Shown here piece by piece: positions 27,501 through 35,758 of a stretch of DNA of 64,000 nt. This DNA is from Ruminiclostridium papyrosolvens C7 (GTDB taxonomy: Bacteria > Bacillota > Clostridia > Acetivibrionales > DSM-1351). Positions within the stretch are counted from its first letter, which is position 1, and each line of letters opens with the position of its first letter. Under the pieces are notes generated by a model, which was not told where the DNA came from, did no database searches, and saw nothing but the letters and a program-made list of their open reading frames with translations. The stretch is taken from the NCBI RefSeq assembly GCF_000421965.1, contig NZ_ATAY01000098.1, positions 62,001-126,000 of the forward strand, in the 5' to 3' direction. The position numbers and the translations under genes are program-made.

Positions 27501-27693
27501 TATCGGGTATATCATAGTTAGGTGTGAGAATATAGCCGAAGTTACTATGATTTACCGGCCGTAAAATATTATTAAAATCCACGTTCACAGTATCAGTTGC
27601 CGCCGCTCGAACAAATCCGCCTGATTGAAAAAGCAACCCAAATACCAGAAAAATTGCAAGTTTACGGTAAAATACACAGTTGACTTTTTTCAT
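24520..27693 (-). CDS. Dockerin-bearing multimodular glycosidase (clan GH-A-like, FnIII, CBM6)
   Basis: A 1057-residue secreted protein. The signal peptide ends near residue 30. A TIM-barrel-like catalytic domain spans about 35-430; ADLTNEYWTG fits the acid/base NE of clan GH-A and YVVWEENNSW the nucleophile, recalling GH39. Four fibronectin III-like modules follow (about 440-850, each with YYW.V.AVN-type strands), then a CBM6 (about 865-985, starting EAESFNNQSG) and a dockerin (about 990-1057). It is a cellulosomal hemicellulase; the exact GH family and substrate are uncertain. AGGAGGT precedes the start. Confidence 0.82.
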   Translation of the reverse strand: MKKVNCVFYRKLAIFLVFGLLFQSGGFVRAAATDTVNVDFNNILRPVNHSNFGYILTPNYDIPDSRMKMLGPILNRETIPVQTFQGVGDLDSTCFNNEDSQLQRCLEAYQRAKANGLKWYFLLGLNPSWTAPNGAPGGGAPTNQAWFKQYVKDVLQYLKDNGATPDFADLTNEYWTGREETFKGNWEAVREVYPDYIPIVGPGAVGYSGIADFYIPFSSQNQMDLEGPCWHEYWEGSTFASYTQTNKWKDPIVSLQTKYPETNGKYVVWEENNSWSTSTIDWTRSMANVIRSGITQNIKGCIKSGNWNGMSDILTTTVRNSQQNGAVRTPIWWVYYMFSQLSGQYVGVSTSTGDDFTACASRDTDECKVIIAKSGTAGTINVNLNNQPFSGQNVRIDLYKITSSENNGLTYQSSITPSSTSNISFSINNAAANDSWLVVLKKIDSAPNFFHPMTPDDGEVTTVAPTLTWSAAQGATSYTVKVFVNKDLSDPVINQAGITDTSYTVATPLTEGQKYYWNVTAVNSSGSRTVSNDAVYSFIAGANAGVPGQFGPYLPSRNAPNESVTPKFLWSRAYNATSYRLVVSKNSDLSSPVINKSGITTITGTNEFGSNTASTFTPTTALENNTTYYWKVYAVNANGERPINGPTQYFTTKAAGNSPTSFSLSAPTNGTMGVSNRAVLSWTPSRNAFFYKLEVSANADMSNPIILRDRMIYNKYTVEPNLLSPDTKYYWRVTAYSKNLTYSTASSSGIWSFTTENKPCPPLLYSHQPGNNSVRLWFRLSKGATSYNIKYGTEPGVYTNTIKGVTASPYTVSELTSGTKYYFAVTAVNENGESSVWNERPEITGGAVIPDPELRSAFTQIEAESFNNQSGVQTETCSEGGEDVGYIENGDYAVYSNMDFGNGAEKFQARVASNSSGGNIEIHLDSINGTLIGTCPIAGNGDWQTYVDASCSISGVSGKHDVYLKFTGGSGYLFNLNWFKFTGVSVKAGDLNGDASVDATDYALMKMYMLGIPTNLPVQIDPAVADLNSDGAIDAIDLAVFKKYLLGDIAELPYPTK

Positions 27694-27875
27694 AAATTGA
27701 CCTCCTAATTTTTCATTTGCAAAACTTAATAATGGAACTCCTTTAATTGTAAGACAATATTACCATATTATCCCATAAGGTTCAATTATTTGCAGCCACT
27801 AAGATTGAGCTAATTTATTACAGGGAATTGTAAAACAGAATATATAAGCTATTTCTTCGATAACTCTCAAAGAAA

Positions 27876-27902
27876 AACGGTGAGCCTACAAAGCCCACCG
27901 TT
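27876..27902 (-). terminator. Terminator of the biosynthetic operon
   Basis: Inverted repeat with arms 27876-27885 and 27893-27902 (one mismatch) and a 7-nt loop. On the minus strand it is followed by TTTTTC. It lies 97 bp after the QueG-like gene and ends the long minus-strand operon. The rest of the 27694-27998 gap should contain the promoter of the dockerin glycosidase, but no clear one was identified. Confidence 0.7.
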
Positions 27903-27998
27903 CATTGTATAAGTTGCAGCATACTTCGGATCACTCCTTAACGCTGTCCTATTTATGCTGCAACATTTTATCATCAAAATAACAACTCTATCCGTAAT

Positions 27999-28682
27999 CT
28001 ATAGAGTGCGTTTCAAACCCTTCCCGACAGGACAGACTGTCCTGCATTTATTGCAGTCAACTGTATCAAAACCTTTTTTAGTTTTTCCGTATGAATTCAG
28101 TCTGCACTTTTTTTGTTCTACCTTGTCCTTATTAATAGCATTAACAGCACATATATCCAGACACAGTGTACATGCTTCAATACAGATACTTTTTGCGTAG
28201 GGGTCGGATTCAAGCTCAATATCGGTTAAAACCGCCCCAACAGTTAAACGGTTACCATATACTTCATTCAATAGCAATGTGTTTTTCCCAAGGGTACCAA
28301 TACCGGCAGCCACAGCTGTATGCTTCATGGAGAGCAGCCCATGTCCCGTCATGGATTCTTCATTCCATGAGTTGTATGGAGCATCACATGGAAGTGGAAC
28401 ACAAGTACACCTGAATTCTTTTTCCATTCTGTTTGAAGCAGATAAAGCTATGTAATCAACCATGGAGCAACTAATTGTATTGAAATGTTCATACATGAGC
28501 CGGGGTTCTACTTCCCATAATCCCTTTGGTAAAGTAATACCAAAGACAATAACCGACTTGCATTTGCTATACAAATCTGTTGGATGAAATCCTTTCGGAG
28601 CAGTTTCAAACCTTTCTATACCTGCTATTCCACATACATCTGAACCTAAAGATGTGAAAATATTTTTTATAATTTCCTTCAT
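27999..28682 (-). CDS. Double 4Fe-4S ferredoxin-type protein (epoxyqueuosine reductase-like)
   Basis: A 227-residue protein with a C-terminal pair of iron-sulphur motifs: CIEACTLCLDIC and CNKCRTVCPVGKG. The N-terminal part (MKEIIKNIFTSLGSDVCGIAGIERF) and the GIGTLGKNTLLLNEVYG region resemble the QueG superfamily but without its full cobalamin domain. It is the last gene of the operon, 69 bp after the carrier protein gene with no hairpin between. A redox role for the pathway, for example electron supply to the radical SAM enzymes, is possible but unproven. Confidence 0.7.
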   Translation of the reverse strand: MKEIIKNIFTSLGSDVCGIAGIERFETAPKGFHPTDLYSKCKSVIVFGITLPKGLWEVEPRLMYEHFNTISCSMVDYIALSASNRMEKEFRCTCVPLPCDAPYNSWNEESMTGHGLLSMKHTAVAAGIGTLGKNTLLLNEVYGNRLTVGAVLTDIELESDPYAKSICIEACTLCLDICAVNAINKDKVEQKKCRLNSYGKTKKGFDTVDCNKCRTVCPVGKGLKRTL

Positions 28683-28751
28683 TGCAGCCCTACCCCTTTT
28701 TCATTTTAAAGCAGCCGAATAAATACAGCCATAATATTAATTATATCTTAG

Positions 28752-28991
28752 TTAAGTCAGGCTTTCCAGATAGTCACAAATACTTGTGATAGTAGTAAAG
28801 CTCCTAAAATCCAATTCATCGTCGTCGAATTCAACATCAAATTCCTTTTCAAGCTCAACTACAATTTCTATGAATTTAATGGAATTAATCCCTACCTCCG
28901 ACAAATCATCCTCGGTTTCAGCTTTCTCTTTTAAATCCGGTATGTTCATTACTTTTACTATTATATCAATAACTTTATCCCGTGTATCCAT
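28752..28991 (-). CDS. Acyl carrier protein
   Basis: A 79-residue acidic carrier protein. S37 in the GINSIKFIEI motif is the likely phosphopantetheine site (normally DSL or NSI), with helix II following. It lies 26 bp after the adenylation enzyme gene, so it is probably loaded by that enzyme. The sequence is closer to ACPs of D-alanine or polyketide type than to the PCP at 35445. AAGGAGAA precedes the ATG. Confidence 0.9.
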   Translation of the reverse strand: MDTRDKVIDIIVKVMNIPDLKEKAETEDDLSEVGINSIKFIEIVVELEKEFDVEFDDDELDFRSFTTITSICDYLESLT

Positions 28992-29017
28992 ACTTATTCT
29001 CCTTATATATGTAGTCT

Positions 29018-30496
29018 TTAAATTGAAACCTTAAGGGCATTTCTGTCAATTTTCCCGTTATTATTAACAGGCATTTTTTCGGTGTGAACAAAAATTGACG
29101 GAATCATATACTGAGGTAATTTAGACTTTAAATACTTTTTCAGATCACTTTCAGATATCTCATTGTATGTTGAATAAACAGCACATAAGTACTGATTATT
29201 ATCATTATCGGATTTAACAACAACGGCAGCCTGCTTTATATTGTCATATTCCATAATAACACACTCAATTTCACCAAGTTCGATTCTATATCCGCTTATT
29301 TTAATCTGATAATCCAGCCTGTATAAATAATTGATACTACCGTCGGGCAACCTTTCAACCAAATCTCCTGTTTTGTATAATCTGTCAGATGATATTTCCG
29401 GCAGAAAAACAAAGTTTTCTTCTGTCAACATGGGCTTATTTATATACCCTCTGGCTACTCCCACTCCCCCGATATATAGTTCACCCTTGTTGTCCAACTC
29501 TCCATTTTCATTAATAATAAAAGTCGTATAGTTTGACAAAGGCTTACCTATGTCAACAATTCCTTTGTCCGTAACATCTGAAACCAAACAATACACTGTT
29601 GCTTCCGTAGGCCCATAAGCATTATAGATTTTGGCAGTTGAATGTTTTTTTATCTGATCCCTCAGGGACTTTGGGAATACTTCTCCTCCGATAATCATTG
29701 TTTCAATATTTCTCAAATAATTCAGTTCTTTGTCACAGCTCAGAAAGTACTGTACTGTTGACGGTGTCATCTGGATAATATTGATATTGTTTTTTACTAT
29801 AATTTTACCTAAAAGTCTGGGATTATAGAGTTCTCTTTCATTTGCAAGGTAAATTTCCATACCATGTGCCAATGCAAGTAATGACTCAATAACAAATATA
29901 TCAAATACTATTTTTGTAATACTTAATAGCTTCCCTCCGTCCTCTAACCCCATAAACTCTGGTATGGCTTTGACTATATTTGTAACGGATTTATGTTCAA
30001 TCATAACACCCTTTGGCTTACCGGTAGAGCCTGAAGTGTAAAGGATGTATGCTAGATCTTCCGGACAAATATCGGTCTTGGTAAAATCTTCCAATAGACT
30101 TGGATATTCAGCAAGTGCAGTGGTGATATTAATTGTTTTTTCATCAAAGATAAACCCGTCCTTAGTCCCGTCATTGATTAATAGCAATTCCATGTTACTG
30201 TCATCAATCATATATTCAATGCGTGGAGCAGGACAACCGGGATCAATAGGCATATACGCAGCCCCTGCCTTAAGTATGCCGATCATGGCAATAATCATTT
30301 CAATAGACCTGGTCATCATAATACCGACAACAGATTCTTTTTTTATCCCTCTCTGAATGAGTATACCGGCAAATGCATTTGATTTTCTGTCCAAATCTTT
30401 ATATGATATACCTTCCTTGTTACAGACGATTGCCACTGCATCAGGGATATCGGCTGCCTTTTGTGAGATTATATTTGTTATGCTTTGAAAACTCAA
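29018..30496 (-). CDS. Stand-alone amino acid adenylation enzyme (NRPS A domain)
   Basis: About 492 residues forming a complete A domain without fused C or PCP domains. Visible core motifs: YILYTSGSTGKPKGVMIEH (A3), YNAYGPTEATVYC (A5), YKTGDLV (A7), KISGYRIELGEIE (A8) and the terminal lysine in NNNGKIDRNAL (A10). D235 of the specificity code is kept (FDIFVIES), as expected for an amino acid substrate, but the following positions are unusual, so I do not name the substrate. The frame opens with GTG, but a TTG three codons later has AGAGG at 8 nt and is chosen. It probably loads the adjacent carrier protein. Confidence 0.9.
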   Translation of the reverse strand: MSFQSITNIISQKAADIPDAVAIVCNKEGISYKDLDRKSNAFAGILIQRGIKKESVVGIMMTRSIEMIIAMIGILKAGAAYMPIDPGCPAPRIEYMIDDSNMELLLINDGTKDGFIFDEKTINITTALAEYPSLLEDFTKTDICPEDLAYILYTSGSTGKPKGVMIEHKSVTNIVKAIPEFMGLEDGGKLLSITKIVFDIFVIESLLALAHGMEIYLANERELYNPRLLGKIIVKNNINIIQMTPSTVQYFLSCDKELNYLRNIETMIIGGEVFPKSLRDQIKKHSTAKIYNAYGPTEATVYCLVSDVTDKGIVDIGKPLSNYTTFIINENGELDNKGELYIGGVGVARGYINKPMLTEENFVFLPEISSDRLYKTGDLVERLPDGSINYLYRLDYQIKISGYRIELGEIECVIMEYDNIKQAAVVVKSDNDNNQYLCAVYSTYNEISESDLKKYLKSKLPQYMIPSIFVHTEKMPVNNNGKIDRNALKVSI

Positions 30497-30516
30497 ACAT
30501 ACCACCTCTTTCTGAT

Positions 30517-31587
30517 TTACCTATTATCCGTTAATTTGTGTTTAATTTTGTCCAAAACGTCTATACATTCTTTTTCATTTTCCAGAATTTCATCCAATTG
30601 CACTTTTATCTTCTCAAGCAGAGCATCTGTGCTTAGCAAGGAAAACTTAACAATCAGTTTAAGTAATTTACTCCACAAACTTACACCTTTTCCGATTACT
30701 TCAACCTCGTAATCGCAGTTCTCTACTGTAATACTCCGTAAGGCTCTCTCAATGTACCCTGCAAAAAACATTCGGTACTTTGGCATCAGGAACAGCATAC
30801 CATGCAATCTTGAACTCAGCTTCTTCCTCTCAGTCTCCGAAAACTGCCCCATGTCATTTATGATTTCCTTCAATTTATACAAGACAGCGATTCCGCAACA
30901 ACTACTCTCAGATATAGAGGTCTTTGAATAATACTCCTTTTGCATCTTGTCAATTGTAATGCTCAACAAGGTCCTGGAATCTGCTTCCCAACCATCTTTT
31001 TCAATCTCTATCCACTTATTCAAGATAGGAAAATCACTGTTTACAAGCATCCCCTTTGGGTTTTCAGATGCCCGGGCCTTCATAAAATCCTCATACTTCA
31101 GAGTACCCTTGTAAAAGTAAGGCTCATACCAATCAACAACATATACCTCCTGAAGCTCATCGGAATACCCGCATAAAATCACAGAGTGTATTGCATTTGC
31201 CTGCAGGTAGTAAGGCAGATATTTCAGATAATAAACATCAACCATTGTTATAACAGGTATTCCTTTTTCAACTTTTTCTTTTAAGGTATCCCAGTCAGCA
31301 AACTCATCCTTATATGCGATTGGAATAACAGATTTCACTTTACTCAAAAAAGGATCAAGTACAGAGGCGGTATCTATATTATATTTGATGTCAAGTTTAG
31401 TAATATCGTTCTCAGGAATTGACATATCCACGCCAATTACTGTATCGATAAATGCCCATGAATTTTCAACACCATAATAGTCCAATAATTGTTTTACATT
31501 GTTATGTATACAAAAGTTATCATACTCTTTTAAGAAGATACGCTCGCTCTGTATAAGCTCTTCAATTCTCACATTTTTTCCAGACAT
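30517..31587 (-). CDS. BtrH_N papain-fold protein, putative acyl/aminoacyl transferase
   Basis: A 356-residue protein. The N-terminal half has the BtrH/C39-like triad: C26 in DNFCIHNNVKQLLDYYG, H134 in ANAIHSVILCGYSDE and D152 in VYVVDWYEPY. The C-terminal half is helical and unrecognised. BtrH moves an acyl chain from a carrier protein to an amine in butirosin synthesis. Closthioamide assembly also uses a cysteine protease-like condensing enzyme, as I recall. With no condensation domain in this operon, this protein is the best candidate for amide bond formation. That assignment is inference. Confidence 0.78.
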   Translation of the reverse strand: MSGKNVRIEELIQSERIFLKEYDNFCIHNNVKQLLDYYGVENSWAFIDTVIGVDMSIPENDITKLDIKYNIDTASVLDPFLSKVKSVIPIAYKDEFADWDTLKEKVEKGIPVITMVDVYYLKYLPYYLQANAIHSVILCGYSDELQEVYVVDWYEPYFYKGTLKYEDFMKARASENPKGMLVNSDFPILNKWIEIEKDGWEADSRTLLSITIDKMQKEYYSKTSISESSCCGIAVLYKLKEIINDMGQFSETERKKLSSRLHGMLFLMPKYRMFFAGYIERALRSITVENCDYEVEVIGKGVSLWSKLLKLIVKFSLLSTDALLEKIKVQLDEILENEKECIDVLDKIKHKLTDNR

Positions 31588-31627
31588 ATTAAATCATCCG
31601 TTCTTATTTAAATGAAATATCCCAATA

Positions 31628-33115
31628 TTACAGTTCAATCCATGTAAGTTTTGTCTGAGTATACTGTTCTATGGATTCAATTGATTTATCTCTGCCAAAA
31701 CCTGACTGCTTGAATCCCCCGTGAGGAACACTCCAATCCCCGTCACCTGTACTGTTTATAAGTATCTTTCCACATTTAAGCTTTTTCGACAGGGATACTG
31801 CTTTCTTTAAATCCGATGTCCACACAAAAGCACATAGCCCATATATTGAATCATTTGCAATCTCAATTGCCTCTTCTTCGGTTTCAAACTCTATCACAGA
31901 CAGGACAGGCCCAAATATTTCTTCTTGTGCAATACGCATATTGTTATTAACGTCACTAAAGATAGTAGGTTCTACATAATATCCGCCTGATTCGCAAAGA
32001 ACCTGTTTACCGCCCATTTTTAGCTTTGCACCCTCTGCCTTTCCGATTTCGATATAGTTCAGTATCCTCTCCATCTGTTCACCTGTTACCACACTTCCCA
32101 TTGAACAAGCGGGGTCCAAAGGATTTTTGGGCATATATTCTTTGCTGTATTCAATTAATTTCTTCAGGAAAGATTCCTTAATTGACTTATGTATCAATAA
32201 ACGTGTAGGTGAATCACATACTTGTCCGCTGTTATAAAACATGGCTCCGGCAGTCTGCTTGGCTACGTCGTCCAAATCATATGCATCAGGGAAAACAATA
32301 TTGGGGCATTTTCCTCCGCATTCCAAGGAGACCCTCTTCATATTTGAAAGTCCCGAATACTGCATAATTAATTTTCCAACCTCTGATGAACCGGTAAAAG
32401 TAATCTTATCAACATCCATATGTAATGCCAGAGCTTGTCCGGCAGTCTCACCGTAACCCGGAACAACATTGAATACTCCGTCCGGTATGCCTGCCTGTTT
32501 TGCAAATTCAGCTATACGAAGCAAGGTAAGAGGTGATTGTTCCGCAGGCTTTAATACAACACTGTTACCCGCCGCCAGTGCAGGTGCAAACTTCCAGACT
32601 GCCATCATAAGAGGATAGTTCCAGGGTATAATTGCCGCAACAACGCCATAGGGCTCACGCACAATCTGAGCATTGATACTTGGCCGTGTTGTTGCCACTG
32701 CTCCATATAATTTGTCAATTGCTTCTGCAAACCAGCGTATACCGTTAAAACATCTGCGAATCTCTCCTATTGAATTGGAAATGGGCTTTCCCATATCCAT
32801 AGTTTCCAGTGTAGCTAACTCCATGTGATGAGCCTCAACCAGATTGGCAAATGCATAGAGAATATTCTTCCTTTGTTCCGGAGTAATATCAGACCATACC
32901 CCTTTTTCATAGGCTTGCCTTGCTGCACTTACAGCCAAATCCACATCAGCCTGTTTACATGATGCGATTTTTGCTATAACCTTGCCATCAATGGGACTTA
33001 CCTTATCAAAGGTATCCCCGTCAAGACTGTCTGCATACTTTCCATTAATAAATGCCTGTGTTTTTATCTCGGCATTCTCTTTTAATTTTTTAACTTCTTC
33101 AAATGATAAACTCAT
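31628..33115 (-). CDS. Aldehyde dehydrogenase (PuuC/BetB-like)
   Basis: A 495-residue NAD(P)-dependent aldehyde dehydrogenase of normal length. Motifs: IPWNYPLMMAVWK, GSSEVGK, the general base in SLECGGK, and the catalytic cysteine in NSGQVCDSP. The closest recalled relatives oxidise omega-aminoaldehydes to omega-amino acids. With the class III aminotransferase at 37648 it could convert a diamine into beta-alanine or 4-aminobutyrate for the pathway. The substrate is inferred from context. Confidence 0.93.
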   Translation of the reverse strand: MSLSFEEVKKLKENAEIKTQAFINGKYADSLDGDTFDKVSPIDGKVIAKIASCKQADVDLAVSAARQAYEKGVWSDITPEQRKNILYAFANLVEAHHMELATLETMDMGKPISNSIGEIRRCFNGIRWFAEAIDKLYGAVATTRPSINAQIVREPYGVVAAIIPWNYPLMMAVWKFAPALAAGNSVVLKPAEQSPLTLLRIAEFAKQAGIPDGVFNVVPGYGETAGQALALHMDVDKITFTGSSEVGKLIMQYSGLSNMKRVSLECGGKCPNIVFPDAYDLDDVAKQTAGAMFYNSGQVCDSPTRLLIHKSIKESFLKKLIEYSKEYMPKNPLDPACSMGSVVTGEQMERILNYIEIGKAEGAKLKMGGKQVLCESGGYYVEPTIFSDVNNNMRIAQEEIFGPVLSVIEFETEEEAIEIANDSIYGLCAFVWTSDLKKAVSLSKKLKCGKILINSTGDGDWSVPHGGFKQSGFGRDKSIESIEQYTQTKLTWIEL

Positions 33116-33149
33116 ACATGTACTATCCTTTCTATTAATATAAGTGGTA

Positions 33150-33866
33150 TTAAATTTCTAATTTAAGGTTATTGCTGTTCAGTACAGAAATACTTGCTTC
33201 TCCGCCGCAGTACTTCCTTACCAACTCAGCCATTTCACCAAGAATTCCCCTCATATCCTCCTCAGAATATACTGAAACTCCCTCTACAAACAGACAAACA
33301 TTCCTGGTTGTATCATCCAACTTAGTCTTATTACTTTCACGCCAATTCCACCGTCTGCACAGAACTTCTTTTTCGTCTCTGTAAATAACCTCTTTTTCAC
33401 AGGCAAATTCTTTTTCTCCTGAATTAAGAACGCTGAACTCCTCCGTACCGTCTGCTACTGTCAGCCATATGTATCCTTCAACCTTATCAGTATCATCTCC
33501 CCCGACAGGTATTCGATGCTTTAAAGAAATATAGTTGTAAATATCTACTAATGGGTTGATTCTTCTTATTTGGTAATCATTCTTTTCAGATGTTACCATA
33601 CGGCATAAGCTTTCAATAGAGCATCTGAATTTACTGGGTTTAGCACCAAATTGGGAGTAGATTCCTCTCCATCTGATTATAGTTTCATCCTCTGTTATCT
33701 CTTTGTCCTTGAAATGGTCATTTACAGATTTCTCTGCAGCTTTTAACAATCCGTCTATTTCGTCATAATTATTTTTATAGTCATTTGTCAATCCTTTAAC
33801 AACTAATACTCCAATTTGTACATTATCAAACTGGTCCACGATTCTTTTATCAACCTTTATTTCCAT
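33150..33866 (-). CDS. Free-standing B3/B4 domain protein (PheRS beta editing-domain-like)
   Basis: A 238-residue protein matching the B3/B4 domain of phenylalanyl-tRNA synthetase beta: the regions FGAKPSKFRCSIESL and INPLVDIYNYISLKHRIPVGG are characteristic. Free B3/B4 proteins may remove wrong amino acids from tRNA or bind aminoacyl groups. Presence inside a thiotemplated operon is unusual; it might edit or transfer aminoacyl groups, or protect translation from a pathway amino acid. AGGAGG precedes the start. Confidence 0.83.
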   Translation of the reverse strand: MEIKVDKRIVDQFDNVQIGVLVVKGLTNDYKNNYDEIDGLLKAAEKSVNDHFKDKEITEDETIIRWRGIYSQFGAKPSKFRCSIESLCRMVTSEKNDYQIRRINPLVDIYNYISLKHRIPVGGDDTDKVEGYIWLTVADGTEEFSVLNSGEKEFACEKEVIYRDEKEVLCRRWNWRESNKTKLDDTTRNVCLFVEGVSVYSEEDMRGILGEMAELVRKYCGGEASISVLNSNNLKLEI

Positions 33867-33901
33867 TGTTATCCTCCTGAATTTAATGTTTATCCAAAAA
33901 A

Positions 33902-35422
33902 CTAAACCTCTATTTCGTTAACAAAATTATTAAGTGAATTGAACATTATATGATCTTTGATATCCCTTTTTTCAAAGTTCTTAGCAACCGTACTAAGTGC
34001 AAGCTGCCATAAGCTGAATATTTGATAATTATCCAGAGTATTCGTCTTATATACAGGAACACCGGCATTCATCAAATCGCAGTTCATTAAATAATGGGAA
34101 TAATCATTATCTATAATTTCAAGACCATATTGATCATGATTACTTATAAGATTTGTACCCGGGTAAGGAACCATAACCGAGATGTGCATAATGTCAACCA
34201 GGCCCTCAGCTGTAAGATAGTCCATCATCTTAATTGTCTGGATGCTGGTGTCAATAGTATCTCCCGGTAACCCGATAATAAAATAACCCTGAATTGCTAT
34301 TTTATACTTTTTAACATTGCTGCAGATATCAAAAATAGACTGTGTAGCCTTAGCCCCATATTTCTTTGAATTTGTTTTTTCCAAGACCTCAGGGTCGGAG
34401 CTTTCAATGCCCAACGCCACTTGTACACACCCTGACTTCTCCATATATTCCAGAATCTCGTCATCCAGGATTTCAGGACGTGTCTGACACCACCATCTTA
34501 TCTTCATTCCGCTGTCAATAATCCTCTTGCAAAAATCAATTGTGTCCTTTTTTGTAGAGGGGAAGCACAAATCTCCAATAAGCATTTCCTCGATTCTGTA
34601 TTCATAGTACAACATCTTTATTTCGTTCATTACGTCATCCATATTTCTCTTTCTTTGTTTGCTCTTAAACAGCAGGTTGGCGACGCAATAATCACAATTT
34701 CCTATGCAGCCTCTTGATAAATAAATACGTGGAATCAAGGGTACATCCCTTGGCCATAAGGAATAATCAGGATATGCCAGCTTATTTATGTCTTCAATAT
34801 GATTAATTTTATTGTCGTTTACGATTTTTCCATTCCTATCAATATAAACTATACCTTCAAAATTGCTCCATTTGTCTATATCATTTAAATTCTTCATAAG
34901 GTCAACTATGGCCTTTTCACCTTCACCTCTGATAATGACATCTACATATGGACAGCTTTTTATAGCTTCTTCAGCTATAAAAGTAAAATGAATTCCGCCT
35001 AATACTACCTTGCATTCCGGGTTGATTTTTTTGCATATCTCTGCAATCTTCAACGCCCTGTGGTGGGAACGGGTCAGAGATGATATTGCTACCATTTTGC
35101 TTTTCTTGGTAGATAGTATTTTTTCAATATCATCATAATCAACGAAATTTCCGGTTTTGGTGTATTTAACATAATCATACAAATGGAAATCCAGCATATG
35201 TACTGAAAAGTCATTCTGCTTAAGTGCCGAGGATAAATACAACAATCCCCAGTTTGGCTCAATGGGTAAGTCCCCTATCAAGGAACCGACTTTATCACTT
35301 GCCTCCCAGTAATGCTGCTGAACAATATCAATATCTTCAACAGATACATGCTTCAGTATGTGAGGTTGAATGAGTAATACGTCGCTCTTAACGTTTGTGT
35401 TAAACATTTCACTAAAATTCAT
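33902..35422 (-). CDS. Cobalamin-type radical SAM enzyme (first paralogue)
   Basis: About 506 residues. An N-terminal B12-binding-like domain (about 15-165, with GGIHFTFIAEEAI) precedes the radical SAM motif CIGNCDYC (C239, C243, C246 from the chosen start). A C-terminal region of about 100 residues is typical of the family. The classical DxHxxG cobalamin motif is not seen. Class B enzymes methylate unreactive carbons or rearrange rings. It is clearly paralogous to the first gene of the operon at 47685. The start at 35422 (MNFSEMF) has AGGA about 9 nt upstream, and the longer frame would overlap the PCP gene. Confidence 0.86.
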   Translation of the reverse strand: MNFSEMFNTNVKSDVLLIQPHILKHVSVEDIDIVQQHYWEASDKVGSLIGDLPIEPNWGLLYLSSALKQNDFSVHMLDFHLYDYVKYTKTGNFVDYDDIEKILSTKKSKMVAISSLTRSHHRALKIAEICKKINPECKVVLGGIHFTFIAEEAIKSCPYVDVIIRGEGEKAIVDLMKNLNDIDKWSNFEGIVYIDRNGKIVNDNKINHIEDINKLAYPDYSLWPRDVPLIPRIYLSRGCIGNCDYCVANLLFKSKQRKRNMDDVMNEIKMLYYEYRIEEMLIGDLCFPSTKKDTIDFCKRIIDSGMKIRWWCQTRPEILDDEILEYMEKSGCVQVALGIESSDPEVLEKTNSKKYGAKATQSIFDICSNVKKYKIAIQGYFIIGLPGDTIDTSIQTIKMMDYLTAEGLVDIMHISVMVPYPGTNLISNHDQYGLEIIDNDYSHYLMNCDLMNAGVPVYKTNTLDNYQIFSLWQLALSTVAKNFEKRDIKDHIMFNSLNNFVNEIEV

Positions 35423-35444
35423 GTTGTCTCTTCCTTTCCAGATC

Positions 35445-35684
35445 TCATGTTTCATTTGATCCCAATTGACTGTCAATTACTTCTGCTAAAGAGCTGATAC
35501 TCGCCTCTGTCAATACATACATAAGCGGTAATTCCAAATCAAACTTTTTCTTAATCTCCATTATCAGTGTAAATGCCTGTAAGGATGTCCCCCCTAATGA
35601 GTAGAAATCATCTTCACTGGTAAAATCATCACGCTCCAATATTTCTTTCCAAATATTAAATAAAACTTCTTCTGTCTCTTTCAA
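35445..35684 (-). CDS. Peptidyl carrier protein
   Basis: A 79-residue discrete PCP. S34 in DFYSLGGTSLQAFTL is the phosphopantetheine site, in the standard GGTSL context. The start is a TTG with GGGGGA about 7 nt upstream. It lies between asnB-like and radical SAM genes and could carry an intermediate for either. It is the second of three carriers in the operon. Confidence 0.92.
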   Translation of the reverse strand: MKETEEVLFNIWKEILERDDFTSEDDFYSLGGTSLQAFTLIMEIKKKFDLELPLMYVLTEASISSLAEVIDSQLGSNET

Positions 35685-35758
35685 AATAAATCCCCCTTCT
35701 TGTCTTATATATTACTGTAAAAGTTTACCAATTATCTGCCTTGAGCTAAAATCCATAA

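Noticed and set aside
33150..33866. Phenylalanyl-tRNA synthetase beta subunit
   Set aside because: Only the B3/B4 domain is present; the catalytic and anticodon-binding parts are absent.
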